64,000 nt of DNA. Source: Nocardioides piscis. Its GTDB lineage: Bacteria > Actinomycetota > Actinomycetes > Propionibacteriales > Nocardioidaceae. The notes under the pieces were generated by a model. The model saw nothing but the letters and a program-made list of their open reading frames with translations, searched no databases and was not told where the DNA came from. The DNA lies in contig NZ_CP049866.1 in the NCBI RefSeq assembly GCF_011300215.1, positions 3,720,669 to 3,784,668 of the forward strand, read 5' to 3'. Within the stretch, counting starts at the first letter, position 1, and every line of letters starts with the position of its first letter. Below, one piece after another: positions 38,968-49,795 of the stretch. Both the position numbers and the translations under genes were made by a program.

Positions 38968-40082
38968 CGGGTCGGCACCACCTGTCCGGGGAAGCAGACA
39001 TAGGGGCGTACGGCAGAAAGGACTCCCACGTGGTCCTGACCCCTCTCGACGAAGTCGCGCGGCGCTGTGCCGCGCAGGTAGCGGTGGTGGAGATAGGCCA
39101 GCTCGATCGCCGCGGCCTGGTATTCGCGCATCGCGCGCTCACCGACGGGACCGCCGACCCGCTTGGCGTGGACGCGGGCGCGCCGCCTGGCTCGCAGGTC
39201 GACCAGCCACGGGATGTCGGTCGCAGGGATCAGTCCGCGTCGGGATGCGTCGTGGAGGGCCGCAGCCATCATTCCCTTCTCCGACCGGCGCCGATAGAGC
39301 GCGAAGGCAGCCACACCGACGAAGGCCGGGAACATCATCGTGGCGTAGACGGCGAAGAAGTTCTCGGTGCCGCCGAGGGTGGACGAGTTCCACATCGAGT
39401 GAGTGATCACAGCCAGGACGTACCCCACCAACGGCGCCAGCAGCCGCACGGCACCGCTGCGCGAGGCCACCGCGACACCGACGCCGATGCCGATGAAGGC
39501 CGTGAACAGCGGGTGCGCGAAGGGGCTCACCAGGCAACGCAGGATGAAGGTGCCGGTCAGCGCCGTCGTCCCACCCGGCCCGAGCCCGTCGGTGCCGTTG
39601 TAGGCCGCTCCGAGATAGAGGATGTTCTCGGTGAAGGCGAAGCCGATGCCGACCATGCCGGCATAGACGATGCCGTCGAGGATGCCGTCGAGCTCATGGC
39701 GACGCCACCACAGCAGGAGGATCAGGAACGCCCCCTTCGTCGCCTCCTCGGTCACCGGGGCCAGGAAGGCGAGGGTCTGTTCGTCGGTCGCGCCACCGGC
39801 AACGCCGATGCCTTGGAAGACGAGCGCTGCCGCAGTCGCGACGAAGGCCCCCCACAGCAGGCCACCGACGAGCAGCGAGCGCGGCTCCGGCTCATAGCGA
39901 TCGAGCCACATGAAGCAACCGACGAGCGGACCCACCGGCAGGGCGGCCAGGAGCGCGGCCAGCGCGAACGTCCCGGGAGCGCCGGACACCGCGATCACCA
40001 GGCTCATGACCCCGGCGCCGACCAGCACCAGCAACGTGACCACGACTGTGAAGGCAACACTGTCGCGACGTCGTCCGGGCAT
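38964..40082 (-). CDS. PrsW-family intramembrane protease
   Basis: A 372-residue multi-pass protein. The catalytic glutamates are in APVTEEATKGAF, the second motif is GFAFTENILYL, and the conserved histidines are in SPFAHPLFTAF and THSMWNSS. About eight hydrophobic segments precede a basic cytoplasmic tail. The family founder cleaves an anti-sigma factor in Bacillus; actinobacterial members are largely uncharacterised. ATG at 40082 is used; the frame is open much further upstream but only antisense to the M24 gene. It is the first gene of the PrsW-dynamin-dynamin run. Confidence 0.92.
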   Translation of the reverse strand: MPGRRRDSVAFTVVVTLLVLVGAGVMSLVIAVSGAPGTFALAALLAALPVGPLVGCFMWLDRYEPEPRSLLVGGLLWGAFVATAAALVFQGIGVAGGATDEQTLAFLAPVTEEATKGAFLILLLWWRRHELDGILDGIVYAGMVGIGFAFTENILYLGAAYNGTDGLGPGGTTALTGTFILRCLVSPFAHPLFTAFIGIGVGVAVASRSGAVRLLAPLVGYVLAVITHSMWNSSTLGGTENFFAVYATMMFPAFVGVAAFALYRRRSEKGMMAAALHDASRRGLIPATDIPWLVDLRARRRARVHAKRVGGPVGERAMREYQAAAIELAYLHHRYLRGTAPRDFVERGQDHVGVLSAVRPYVCFPGQVVPTR

Positions 40083-40151
40083 GAGTTGAAGCCTATCGGA
40101 GCACCTTCGCGATGCCCCGCTCCCGACCCGGCCCCGACGTAAGGTGGTCGC

Positions 40152-41536
<1,385 letters not shown>

Positions 41537-41537
<1 letters not shown>

Positions 41538-42688
41538 TGGAGTGCCACCACTACGACGCCATGCGGTGTCGCTCGTGCTCGCTGCTGGAGCTCCCGAGGG
41601 CCCGCCAGCTGGAGGACAAGGAGCAGCACGCGCGCTCCCTCGTCCCAGCCACCACGTGGCTGCCGTCGGTCGCCGGGCCCGACGACGGCTTCCGCAACAA
41701 GGCCAAGATGGTGGTCGGCGGCAGCTCGTCGGAGCCGACGCTGGGCATCCTCGACAGATCGTCGGCCGGGGTGGACCTGCGCGACTGCCGGCTGCACTCC
41801 CCCGGCCTCGCGGATGCGCTCGAGGTCGTCGCCGCCTTCATCACGCTGGCCGGCCTGTCGCCGTACGACGTCGCGCTGCGTCGCGGGGAGCTCAAGCACG
41901 TGCTCCTCACCGAGTCCCCCGACAGTGAGCTCATGCTGCGGCTGGTGGTGCGCTCGACGGCTGACGAGGCCCGCATCCGCAAGCACCTGCCCTGGCTGCT
42001 CGAGGCACTGCCGGCCCTGCGGGTGATGTCGCTCAACATCCAGCCGGCGCACGCCGCGGTCCTCGAGGGTGAACGCGAGATCGTGCTCACCGAGCAGGCC
42101 TCGCTGCCGATGAGGCTGGCCGGGCTCGAGCTCGCGCTGCGACCGCAGTCGTTCTTCCAGACCAACACCCTCGTCGCGGAGGCGCTCTATGCCCAGGCCC
42201 GTGACTGGGTGGGCGCGATCGACCCCGGCACGGTGTGGGACCTCTACTGCGGGGTCGGTGGCTTCGCCCTTGCCTGTATGGCGCCCGGCCGCCCGACCCC
42301 TCGCCGCGTCACCGGCGTCGAGGTCTCCGTCGAGGCGGTCGCTGCCGCGTCGGCGAGCGCCCCGCCGGGGGTGACGTTCGTGAGCGCCGACGCGACCGAC
42401 TGGGCGCTCGCCCAGCCGGGACCGCCCGACCTGGTCGTCGTGAACCCGCCACGACGTGGCATCGGACCGGCACTGGCCGGGTGGCTGGAGGAGTCAGGTG
42501 TCGAGCACGTGGTCTATTCGTCCTGCAACGCCCAGTCCTTGGCCGAGGACCTCGCGGCCATGCCGTCGCTGCGGCCACTCGAGGCCCGGGTGCTCGACAT
42601 GTTCCCGCACACCTCGCACTACGAGCTGATGGTGCTGCTGGCCCGCGGTGACGACTCAGGGCAGGTGCATCCCGCCTTCGGGACGTAG
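41537..42688 (+). CDS. rlmC: 23S rRNA (uracil-C5)-methyltransferase, RlmC-like
   Basis: SAM-dependent RNA methyltransferase of the TrmA/RlmD family. The N-terminal cysteines in VECHHYDAMRCRSC and the later DCRLH form the 4Fe-4S site. The SAM motif is WDLYCGVGGFAL, motif IV is VVNPPRRGIG, and the catalytic cysteine is in YSSCNAQSLAEDL. It lacks a TRAM domain, as in RlmC. The GTG overlaps the pepP stop by one base (TAGTG). Its last 33 bases overlap the convergent GH13 gene. Confidence 0.9.
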
Positions 42689-44329
42689 TCGGAACCACCG
42701 GAAGCCATAGCCGTCGAGGCTGACCTCGACCCGGCCGTCGACAGGCACGACCTCCTCGAGGGAGAAGAGGTCCACCAGGTCGTGTGCCTCGTCCGAGCCG
42801 TCCACGGGCAGGTCCACGACGACCGGGTCGGAACCGAGGTTGTGAACCACGACGGTCGCCACGTCGTCGAGGTCGCACCGGTGGGCCAGCACCGCTGCGT
42901 GCGGCTGGTCGACCACCGAGAAGCGCCCCCACCCCAGCTCAGGACACATCCGATAGCTGCCGATCAGCGTCCGCACGAAGTTCCACAGCGAGTCGGGGTC
43001 GCGGCGCTGGTCGGCGACGTTGACGTGGGCCGGGCCGTAGCCATCCGGGACGACCCGCTGCACCAGCTTGCGGGGAGGCGCCGCCGAGAAGCCTCCGTTG
43101 GCCCCTGATGTCCACTGCATCGGCGTACGAACCGCCATCCTGCCCTCGGCCGCGAGGTCCTCCCCCATGCCGATCTCCTCCCCGTAGTACAAGGTCGGGG
43201 TGCCGGGCAGGGAGAACAACAGGCTGTAGGCGAGCCGGATGCGCCTGGGGTCGCCGCCCATCATGGTCGGGACGCGTCGCTTGAGGCCCCGTCCGAACAG
43301 CTGCATCTCGGGCTCGGGCCCGAACGCGGCGAAGACCTCCTGACGCTCCTCGTCGCTGAGCTTGTCGAGGGTGAGCTCGTCGTGGTTGCGCAGGAAGGTC
43401 GCCCACTGGCAGGTGGGATGTGTCGCCGGCCGCTCCTGGAGCGCCTTGACCAGGGGAGCTGGGTCCTCCCGCGCCAGCGAGAGATAGGTCGCCTGCATCG
43501 CGATGAAGTCGAACTGCATCTGCAGCTCGTCGCCTGCACCGCCACCGAAGAAGTCGAGCTGCTGCTCGTGCGGGAGGTTGACCTCGCCGAGCATCATCGC
43601 GTGACCCGCGCGCCGGTTGAGGAAACCGCGGATCTCCCTCATCACGTCATGGGGGTCGACGAGCGCCTCGGGGTCTCCGACGTTCTTCAAGGTCTGCTCC
43701 AGGAACGGGATCCCGTCGACGCGGAAGCCGTCGAAGCCCAGCTCGAGCCAGAAGCCGACGGTACGCAGGATCTCCTCGACCACGGCCGGGTTGGCCAGGT
43801 TGAGGTCGGGCTGGTGCTTGTAGAAGTGGTGGAGGTACCACTGCCCCGTCTTGTCGTCGAGCTCCCAGATGGAGTCCTCCTTGTCCGGGAAGACGACCTG
43901 CTTCGAGGTGTCCGGGGGCGTCGTGTCGCGCCATACGTAGTAGTCGCGGAAGGGGTTGTCGACGCTGCGTCGCGCGGCCTTGAACCACGGGTGGCGGTCG
44001 GAGGTGTGGTTGATCACCAGGTCGGCGATGACGTTGATGCCACGGTCGTGGGCGGTGCGGATCACCTCGACGAGCTGACCGTGGTTGCCCAGCCTCGGGT
44101 CGACGCCATAGAAGTCGGTGATGTCGTAGCCGTCGTCCCGGTCGGGACTGGGGTAGAAGGGCATCAGCCACAGGCAGGAGACGCCGAGCTCGGCGAGATA
44201 GTCGATGCGCTCGGCCAAGCCGGCGAGGTCACCGATCCCGTCTCCGTCCTTGTCGTAGTAGGTCTCGATGTCGAGGCAGTAAACGACTGCGCTCTTCCAC
44301 CACACGTCGCTGGTGTCGGTGATCCGCAT
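42656..44329 (-). CDS. GH13 alpha-amylase family enzyme (trehalose synthase-like)
   Basis: A 557-residue TIM-barrel glycosidase. Conserved region I is VIADLVINHTS, region II GFDGFRVDGIPFLE (nucleophile aspartate), region III MMLGEVNLP (acid/base glutamate) and region IV FLRNHDELTLDK. The start VWWKSAVVYCLDIETYYDKD resembles trehalose synthase and sucrose-type enzymes, but no maltokinase fusion is present. Activity on alpha-glucans, maltose or trehalose is possible. It starts two bases after the LLM oxidoreductase stop, so the two are made together. Confidence 0.9.
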   Translation of the reverse strand: MRITDTSDVWWKSAVVYCLDIETYYDKDGDGIGDLAGLAERIDYLAELGVSCLWLMPFYPSPDRDDGYDITDFYGVDPRLGNHGQLVEVIRTAHDRGINVIADLVINHTSDRHPWFKAARRSVDNPFRDYYVWRDTTPPDTSKQVVFPDKEDSIWELDDKTGQWYLHHFYKHQPDLNLANPAVVEEILRTVGFWLELGFDGFRVDGIPFLEQTLKNVGDPEALVDPHDVMREIRGFLNRRAGHAMMLGEVNLPHEQQLDFFGGGAGDELQMQFDFIAMQATYLSLAREDPAPLVKALQERPATHPTCQWATFLRNHDELTLDKLSDEERQEVFAAFGPEPEMQLFGRGLKRRVPTMMGGDPRRIRLAYSLLFSLPGTPTLYYGEEIGMGEDLAAEGRMAVRTPMQWTSGANGGFSAAPPRKLVQRVVPDGYGPAHVNVADQRRDPDSLWNFVRTLIGSYRMCPELGWGRFSVVDQPHAAVLAHRCDLDDVATVVVHNLGSDPVVVDLPVDGSDEAHDLVDLFSLEEVVPVDGRVEVSLDGYGFRWFRLRPEGGMHLP

Positions 44330-44331
44330 CC

Positions 44332-45306
44332 TCAGCTCCTCGCCTTCTCCTCGCGCAGCTCCGGGAGCACGGACGCCCCGAACTTGTCGATGAACGCTTC
44401 CTGCTCCTGGCCGACGAAGTGGAGGTAGAGGTCGTCGAAGCCCAGGTCGGCGAGGTCTGCGAGCCAGCCCGCGTGCTGGGCAGGGTCCGCGGAGACCAGT
44501 GCCGAACGACGAACGGAGTCCATCGTGACGTGCTCGCCCACGGCATCGAACTCGGCGGGTGTGGCCAGCTCCCAGGGGACGTTGCCGCCGATGACGTTGG
44601 TGCGCCACTGCTCGAAGGCGATCTTGTCGGCCTCGTCCTCCGTCTCCGCCCAGGACAGGTGGACCTGCAGGGACAACCGCCCCCGACCGCCGTTGTCGCG
44701 ATAGGCGGCGACGACCTCGCGCAGCGTGTCGGCGGGCTGGTTGATGGTGACGAGTCCGTCCGCCCAGGCCGCCACCCGGGCCGCGGAGGCCACGCTGACC
44801 GCCGGCCCGATCAGGAGCGGCGCCTGCTCGGGCAGGTCCCAGAGCCTGGCCCGGTCCACGCGGACGAGGCCGTCGTGGCTGACCTCCTGGCCGTCCAGCA
44901 GCCGGCGGATGACGTCGACGCACTCCTCCAGTCGGCGCGTGCGCTCCTCCTTGGCCGGCCAGCGCTCGCCGGTGACGTGCTCGTTGAGAGCCTCGCCGCT
45001 GCCCAGTGCCGCCCAGAACCTGCCGGGGAACATCAGGGCCAGTGTTGCGATCTTCTGCGCGTGCACGGCCGGGTGGTAGCGCTGCCCGGGGGCGGTGACG
45101 CAGCCGAGGTCGAGGTCGGTGGTGGCCAGCGCGGCGCCGAGCCATGCCCAGGTGTAGCCGGAGTGTCCCTGCCGAGCGCTCCATGGCGCGAAGTGGTCGG
45201 AGCACATCGCCATGTCGAAGCCCGCCTGCTCCGCGTGCTGCACGTCGCGCAGCAGGCGGCGGGGGGAGACCTGTTCGTGCGAGGCGTGGAATCCGATGCG
45301 CGTCAT
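44332..45306 (-). CDS. LLM-class flavin oxidoreductase (TIGR03885-like)
   Basis: A 324-residue luciferase-like monooxygenase fold protein. TRIGFHASHEQVSPRRLL is the first strand/helix; SDHFAPW and GCVTAPGQRYHPAVHAQ are the flavin-site segments, and LGSGEALNEH the LLM signature. It belongs to the non-F420 branch often found beside the GH13 gene seen here, so the pair is a recurrent actinobacterial unit of unknown purpose. ATG at 45306 is the family start; a longer open frame upstream is not needed. Confidence 0.88.
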   Translation of the reverse strand: MTRIGFHASHEQVSPRRLLRDVQHAEQAGFDMAMCSDHFAPWSARQGHSGYTWAWLGAALATTDLDLGCVTAPGQRYHPAVHAQKIATLALMFPGRFWAALGSGEALNEHVTGERWPAKEERTRRLEECVDVIRRLLDGQEVSHDGLVRVDRARLWDLPEQAPLLIGPAVSVASAARVAAWADGLVTINQPADTLREVVAAYRDNGGRGRLSLQVHLSWAETEDEADKIAFEQWRTNVIGGNVPWELATPAEFDAVGEHVTMDSVRRSALVSADPAQHAGWLADLADLGFDDLYLHFVGQEQEAFIDKFGASVLPELREEKARS

Positions 45307-45467
45307 GCTCCCCACCACACAGCAGGCCGGGCACGGTGGCAAGGGAGGGCCGCTCGCCGTCACGCTTCCTCCCGCCCCAGGGGTGGGGAACAACCCCGAA
45401 CGCTGGGACACTGGACGGGCGTGCGCGTAGCCTTCGAGTGGTCGTCTAGACCGGGGAAGGCGAGACC

Positions 45468-46738
45468 ATGCGTCAGCAGCTGCCCGCTCATCCATCCAGC
45501 GTCCGGCGCGCCCGTCACCTGCTGCGCGCGGAGCTCAAGGACACCGCGCACGAGTGCCTGTCGGAGGCGGCCGAGCTCGTGGTCAGCGAGTTGGTCACCA
45601 ACGCGATCCTGCACACGGGCGAGATCATCGAGCTGACCTCCTCCCTCGAACCCCAGGGACTGCACGTCGAGGTGGCTGATCGAGGGACGCACATCCCGAT
45701 CGTGGCCTCCTACGACGCCCTTGCCTCCACCGGACGTGGCCTCCTCCTCGTGTCCGAGCTGACCGACCAGTGGGGAGCGGAAGGTCGCCCGGACGGCAAG
45801 ACGATGTGGTTCCGCATCGGGCTGGCCAGTCCCGACGACAGCACCTCGGGCACCGCCATGTCCGTCACCGGCAACCACTCGAACGGGTCGCAGGCGGCCG
45901 ATGCCGTCGAGGTCGTGCTCCTCAACTTTCCGGCGCTCGCGCACGGCGCCTGGCACAAGCAGGCGAAATCCATGCTGCGCGACCTGCTCCTGCTGGGCAT
46001 CGACTCCGACCCTGCGGGAGCCATCGAATCGCACGCCGCCGCCATGGACGCGATGGCGATCCTCGAGGAGCAGGTCGGCGCACGGGAGGCCACCGAGGAC
46101 CTGGGTCAGCTGCTGGCGTCCACAGTCGAGCCGCACGCCAGCCTGTCGAAGGTGCGACTCGTGGTGCCTCGCGAGTCGGTGCCCCACTTCACGACGCTCG
46201 ACCGAGAGCTGCGTCAGGCCTGGGTGCAGGCCGCGGCCGGCCGGCTGCTCACGCCCCCGCTGCACCGGGAGTTCGCCTTCTTCCGCGAGTGGATGTGCGA
46301 AGAGGTCCGGCTCCAGGCGGCAGGGCAGAACCCTCGACGGTGGATCCCCCCAGAGCTCCCGAGCCCGGGGCACCTCGTCTCGGTGCCCACCGAGGCCGAG
46401 GCGGCCGTCAACGACTCGGACCGGGCACTGGTCGGGGCCAACGGAGCGGGGAGCGTCGTCGCTGCCAGCCCGGCGGCCGCGGAGCTCCTCGGATATCCGT
46501 CTGCCGCCGCCCTGGTCGGACGACGGCTGCTCGACATATCCCGAGCCGCTACCAGCAGGCGCACCTCGCTGGCTTCAGCCTTCATCAGCTGACCGGGCGC
46601 AAACCGTTGCTGGATCGCCTGCTCGTCGTCCCGGCGCTGCGTCAGGACGGGTCCGAGATCGACATCCGCATGTGGGTCAGTGCAACCCCCCTCCCGCGTG
46701 GCGGCTCGATCTTCGTCGCCGACCTGCAGGCCCTGTGA
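45468..46738 (+). pseudogene. HATPase (RsbW-like) and PAS-domain sensor protein, frameshifted in PAS
   Basis: The N-terminal HATPase domain (about 1-120) has ELVVSELVTNAILHT (N box), VEVADRGTHIPIV and GRGLLLVSELTDQWG, as in anti-sigma-type kinases. A helical middle of about 180 residues follows, then a PAS domain: GAGSVVAASPAAAELLGYPS and LVGRRLLDIS. The frame then breaks; the next frame carries on with SRYQQAHLAGFSLHQLTGRK and ends IFVADLQAL at 46738. One more C in the CCC run at 46540-46542 would restore it (DISPSRYQQAH). Read literally the product stops at 46592. The whole would be a cytoplasmic sensor/anti-sigma-like regulator. Its partner is not in the window. Confidence 0.83.
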
Positions 46739-46793
46739 CTCCTACGGCATACTCGGCGCCGGACTGAAGATCCGATCGAGTCTTCGATCCCCC

Positions 46794-46868
<75 letters not shown>

Positions 46869-46924
46869 CCAGCCACCGACGGGCCGCCTCCGGGCGGTCC
46901 CGCTCGACCAGCCACAATGCGCCC

Positions 46925-47761
46925 ATGTCCTTCTCGTTCTTCACCGCCGACTCCTCGACCGGGTCCGAGGTCCTCACCCCGACCGACGCGGCACGCAGCC
47001 TGTGGAGCAGCAACCAGATGCATGGGGTGGCGCTGAGCGGTGCGATGTCCCGGGCCATCGAGCTGTCGGTGACCCGGACGGACCTCCGACCCGCCCGCTA
47101 CACCCTCGACATGTTCCGGCCGGCGACCATGGACCCGTTCACGATCGAGACCACGCTCGTGCGCGAGGGCAAGCGCCTGTGTCTCGTCGACGCCCGCCTC
47201 ATCCAGGGTGGTGAGGCGAAGGCACGGGCCAGCACGATCCTGCTGGCGCCGAGCGAAGACCCCGACGGCGACGTATGGCGCCCGGTTGACGACCCCACGC
47301 CACCCGAGTCGGTCCCCGAGCTGACCGAGCCCACCGTGCCGTGGTTCGCCAGCGACGCACCCTGGTCCCAGGACTTCGCCGACCACCAGAACGCCGGGCG
47401 CAAGCAGACGTGGCAGTACGCCGTCCCGATTGTCGCCGACGAGGTGGCCTCGCCCTTCCAGGCGGTGGCGAGCATCGCGGACGCGACGACCATGGCCTGC
47501 AACTGGGGCACCAAGGGCGTGCAGTACATCAACACGGACATCACCCTCACGCTCGCCCGGCTCCCCCGCACCGGGGAGGTCGGGCTGCGCGGAGAGCGCT
47601 GGACGAGCAGCGACGGGATCGCGGTGGGGGTCGCCACGGTCTTCGACCGTGACGGGGTCATCGGCCAGACGATGATCACCTCTCTGAGCAACGCCCGGCG
47701 CACGGTCGACTTCCACGAGCACGACTTCAACGACGACGGAAGCCGCACGAGCCGGGCCTGA
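46925..47761 (+). CDS. Acyl-CoA thioesterase family protein (TesB-like)
   Basis: A 278-residue double-hotdog protein. The first half has WSSNQMHGVALSGAMSRAIE and RPARYTLDMFRPATMDPFTIE; the second ends with ATTMACNWGTKGVQYINTDI and GIAVGVATVFDRDG, the hotdog closing strands. It fits the TesB-like thioesterase group found widely in actinobacteria. No signal peptide. ATG at 46925 lies 57 bases after tRNA-Arg. It is followed by a good terminator. Confidence 0.83.
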   Translation: MSFSFFTADSSTGSEVLTPTDAARSLWSSNQMHGVALSGAMSRAIELSVTRTDLRPARYTLDMFRPATMDPFTIETTLVREGKRLCLVDARLIQGGEAKARASTILLAPSEDPDGDVWRPVDDPTPPESVPELTEPTVPWFASDAPWSQDFADHQNAGRKQTWQYAVPIVADEVASPFQAVASIADATTMACNWGTKGVQYINTDITLTLARLPRTGEVGLRGERWTSSDGIAVGVATVFDRDGVIGQTMITSLSNARRTVDFHEHDFNDDGSRTSRA

Positions 47762-47851
47762 GCCCGGCGCGCCTCTCACCGTCGCTCACGCCCAGCGACT
47801 AGACACGTCGTGGACCCGGCGACGTATGAGACCGGCGGGCCCGAAATAGGT

Positions 47852-47884
47852 GAAACCCCGGCAAGTATGAGTTGCCGGGGTTTC
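47852..47884 (+). terminator. Rho-independent terminator-like hairpin
   Basis: A perfect 13-bp stem (GAAACCCCGGCAA and complement) with a seven-base loop GTATGAG. It sits about 90 bases after the thioesterase stop and 128 bases after the adenosine deaminase stop on the opposite strand; the AAA/TTT ends allow action in both directions. Confidence 0.8.
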
Positions 47885-48011
47885 GGGTGTCTTCAGGACC
47901 GGGGTCCTTCCGACAACTCGTTTCTACGCCCGTCTCGTCGCGCCGCACAAGGGGTCCTCATGGGTAACTTCCGCCCGCGCGGCGAGTCGCTCGCGACACG
48001 CCGTTGAGGGG

Positions 48012-49055
48012 TCACCCAGCGTCGTACGCCTCGGAGACATAGGCGTCGATCTCGCCGAGGATCCGCGACTGCACGTCCGGCGGCGCGAACGATGCCCGCA
48101 CGGCGCCTCGCGCGAGGTCTGCCACTCCCTCGGTCGACAGCGAGAGCAGATCGGCCGCGATCGCGTATTCCGCGTTCAGGGTCGTGCCGAACATCGGCGG
48201 ATCGTCGGAGTTGATCGTGACCGGCACCCCGGCCCGCACGAACTCGACCAGCGGGTGGTCGGACAGGGTCGCGATCGCGCGGGTGGCGATGTTGGACGAG
48301 GGACAGACCTCGAGGGTGATCTGTTCGGCCGCCAGGTGGGCCAGCAGCTCCGGGTCCGCGGCCGACGAAGTCCCGTGCCCGATCCTGACGGCGCCCAGGT
48401 GGCGGATCGCGTCCCAGACAGTCTCCGGCCCGGTCGTCTCGCCGGCGTGCGGGACCGCGTGCAGCCCGGCGGCCCGGGCGGCGTCGAAGTGGGGCTGGAA
48501 CTGGGGTCTGGGGACGCCGATCTCCGGACCGCCGAGCCCGAAGCCGACCAGGGCCTCGGGCGCGTGGTCGAGCGCATAGGTCAGGGTTGCGTCGGCTGCG
48601 GGGATCCCCGATTCGCCGGGGATGTCGTAGATCCACCGCAGGACCAGGCCGAAGTCCCTCTCCGCGGCGACCCGGGCATCCTCGAGCGCCTCGGTGTAGG
48701 CCTCGATCGGCATGCCGAGGTCGTCCCGGTCGGGCCGGACCGAGGTGTAGGGCGTGCAGGTGAGCTCGGCATAGCGCAGGCTCTGCGACGTGGCCATCTC
48801 GCGCGCCACCTCGTAGGTCAGCATGCGCACGTCGTCGGGGGTGCGAACCAGGTCGACCACGGCGAGATAGACCTCGATGAAGTGCGCGAAGTCGCGGAAC
48901 TCGAAGAACTCCCTCAGCTCGTCGAGGTCGGCCGGAACCGTCCCCGGGTGCCGCGCTGCCAGCTCGGAGACGATCCGGGGGGAGGCCGAGCCGACGTGGT
49001 GGACGTGCAGCTCCGCCTTGGGCAGGCCGGCGATGAAGTCACCCAGGCTGCTCAC
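48012..49055 (-). CDS. add: Adenosine deaminase
   Basis: Zinc amidohydrolase converting adenosine to inosine. Metal ligands are visible: HVHH near the N terminus (KAELHVHHVGSAS), the histidine of HAGETTGP with its catalytic glutamate, the histidine of RIGHGTSS, and NSDDPPMF near the C terminus. The 347-residue length is normal. GTG at 49055 overlaps the upstream DsbA-like stop by four bases (GTGA). The first motif reads HVHHVGS rather than the commoner HLHLEGS, as in a recognised actinobacterial branch. Confidence 0.9.
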   Translation of the reverse strand: MSSLGDFIAGLPKAELHVHHVGSASPRIVSELAARHPGTVPADLDELREFFEFRDFAHFIEVYLAVVDLVRTPDDVRMLTYEVAREMATSQSLRYAELTCTPYTSVRPDRDDLGMPIEAYTEALEDARVAAERDFGLVLRWIYDIPGESGIPAADATLTYALDHAPEALVGFGLGGPEIGVPRPQFQPHFDAARAAGLHAVPHAGETTGPETVWDAIRHLGAVRIGHGTSSAADPELLAHLAAEQITLEVCPSSNIATRAIATLSDHPLVEFVRAGVPVTINSDDPPMFGTTLNAEYAIAADLLSLSTEGVADLARGAVRASFAPPDVQSRILGEIDAYVSEAYDAG

Positions 49056-49795
49056 TCCAGGGCCGCCGGGAGCTGGTCCTGCTCGATGGCCTGGCCGTCG
49101 ACGAGGACCGTGGGGGTGCCCTGGATGCCTTCGGAGGACGCAGCCTTGACCCCGTTCGCGACCCAGTCCGCGAAGGCCAGGTCCTCGATGCCGTCGGCGA
49201 CTGCCGACTCCTCCGCGCCGGCCTCGACGGCCTTCTCGATCAGCCACGCGTCGTCTGGATAGTCAGCATCGTCGGCTGACTGCTCCTCGTAGTCCTCGGG
49301 CGGCTGCTCGGCATACAGGATGTCGTGGAACTCCTTTGCCACCTCGGGACCCGCGGCGTCGAGCACGACGGCGAACGCGTTCGCGCTGCGCTCGGAATAG
49401 TCGCCGAAGCGGTCGAGGAAGTTGAGCACGCGGTACTCCACGGTGGCAGTGCCGTCCTCGACAGCGGTCTCGAGCGTCCCGTCGAAGGCTTCCTCGAAGG
49501 ACCTGCACGCCGGGCAGATGAAGTCCTCATAGATCACGACCTCGCGCTCGGCGTTCGCCTCGCCGACCTTGAGGCCGTAGGAGGAGGTGGCACCGTCGGG
49601 GACCGCGGCCGTCTCGTCGATCTCGAAGCTGTTGCTCACCCACCACACGGCGAGCCCGACGACCAGCGCCAGGGCGAGCCCGACGCCGCCGTAGGTGAGC
49701 CGGCGGCGCTGCTTCTCCTTGCGCAACCGCTCGGCGCGCTCGGCCTTGGCCCGAGCGGCCCGCTCAGCCCTCTTCTCGCGATTGCTCTTGGCCAT
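49052..49795 (-). CDS. Membrane-anchored DsbA-like thiol oxidoreductase
   Basis: A 247-residue protein: a very basic cytoplasmic head (KSNREKRAERAARAKAERAE), one membrane segment (YGGVGLALALVVGLAVWWV), then an extracytoplasmic thioredoxin-fold domain with CPAC in YEDFICPACRSFEEAF and the cis-proline loop GIQGTPTVLVDG. It probably oxidises cysteines of exported proteins. It lies between a MauE-type membrane protein and adenosine deaminase, overlapping both genes. ATG at 49795 has GAGGA upstream; an ATG 15 bases earlier is possible. Confidence 0.92.
   Translation of the reverse strand: MAKSNREKRAERAARAKAERAERLRKEKQRRRLTYGGVGLALALVVGLAVWWVSNSFEIDETAAVPDGATSSYGLKVGEANAEREVVIYEDFICPACRSFEEAFDGTLETAVEDGTATVEYRVLNFLDRFGDYSERSANAFAVVLDAAGPEVAKEFHDILYAEQPPEDYEEQSADDADYPDDAWLIEKAVEAGAEESAVADGIEDLAFADWVANGVKAASSEGIQGTPTVLVDGQAIEQDQLPAALE

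Noticed and set aside
47762..48011. Short plus-strand frame (65 codons) between the thioesterase and adenosine deaminase
   Set aside because: It crosses the terminator hairpin and has no ribosome site; judged non-coding.
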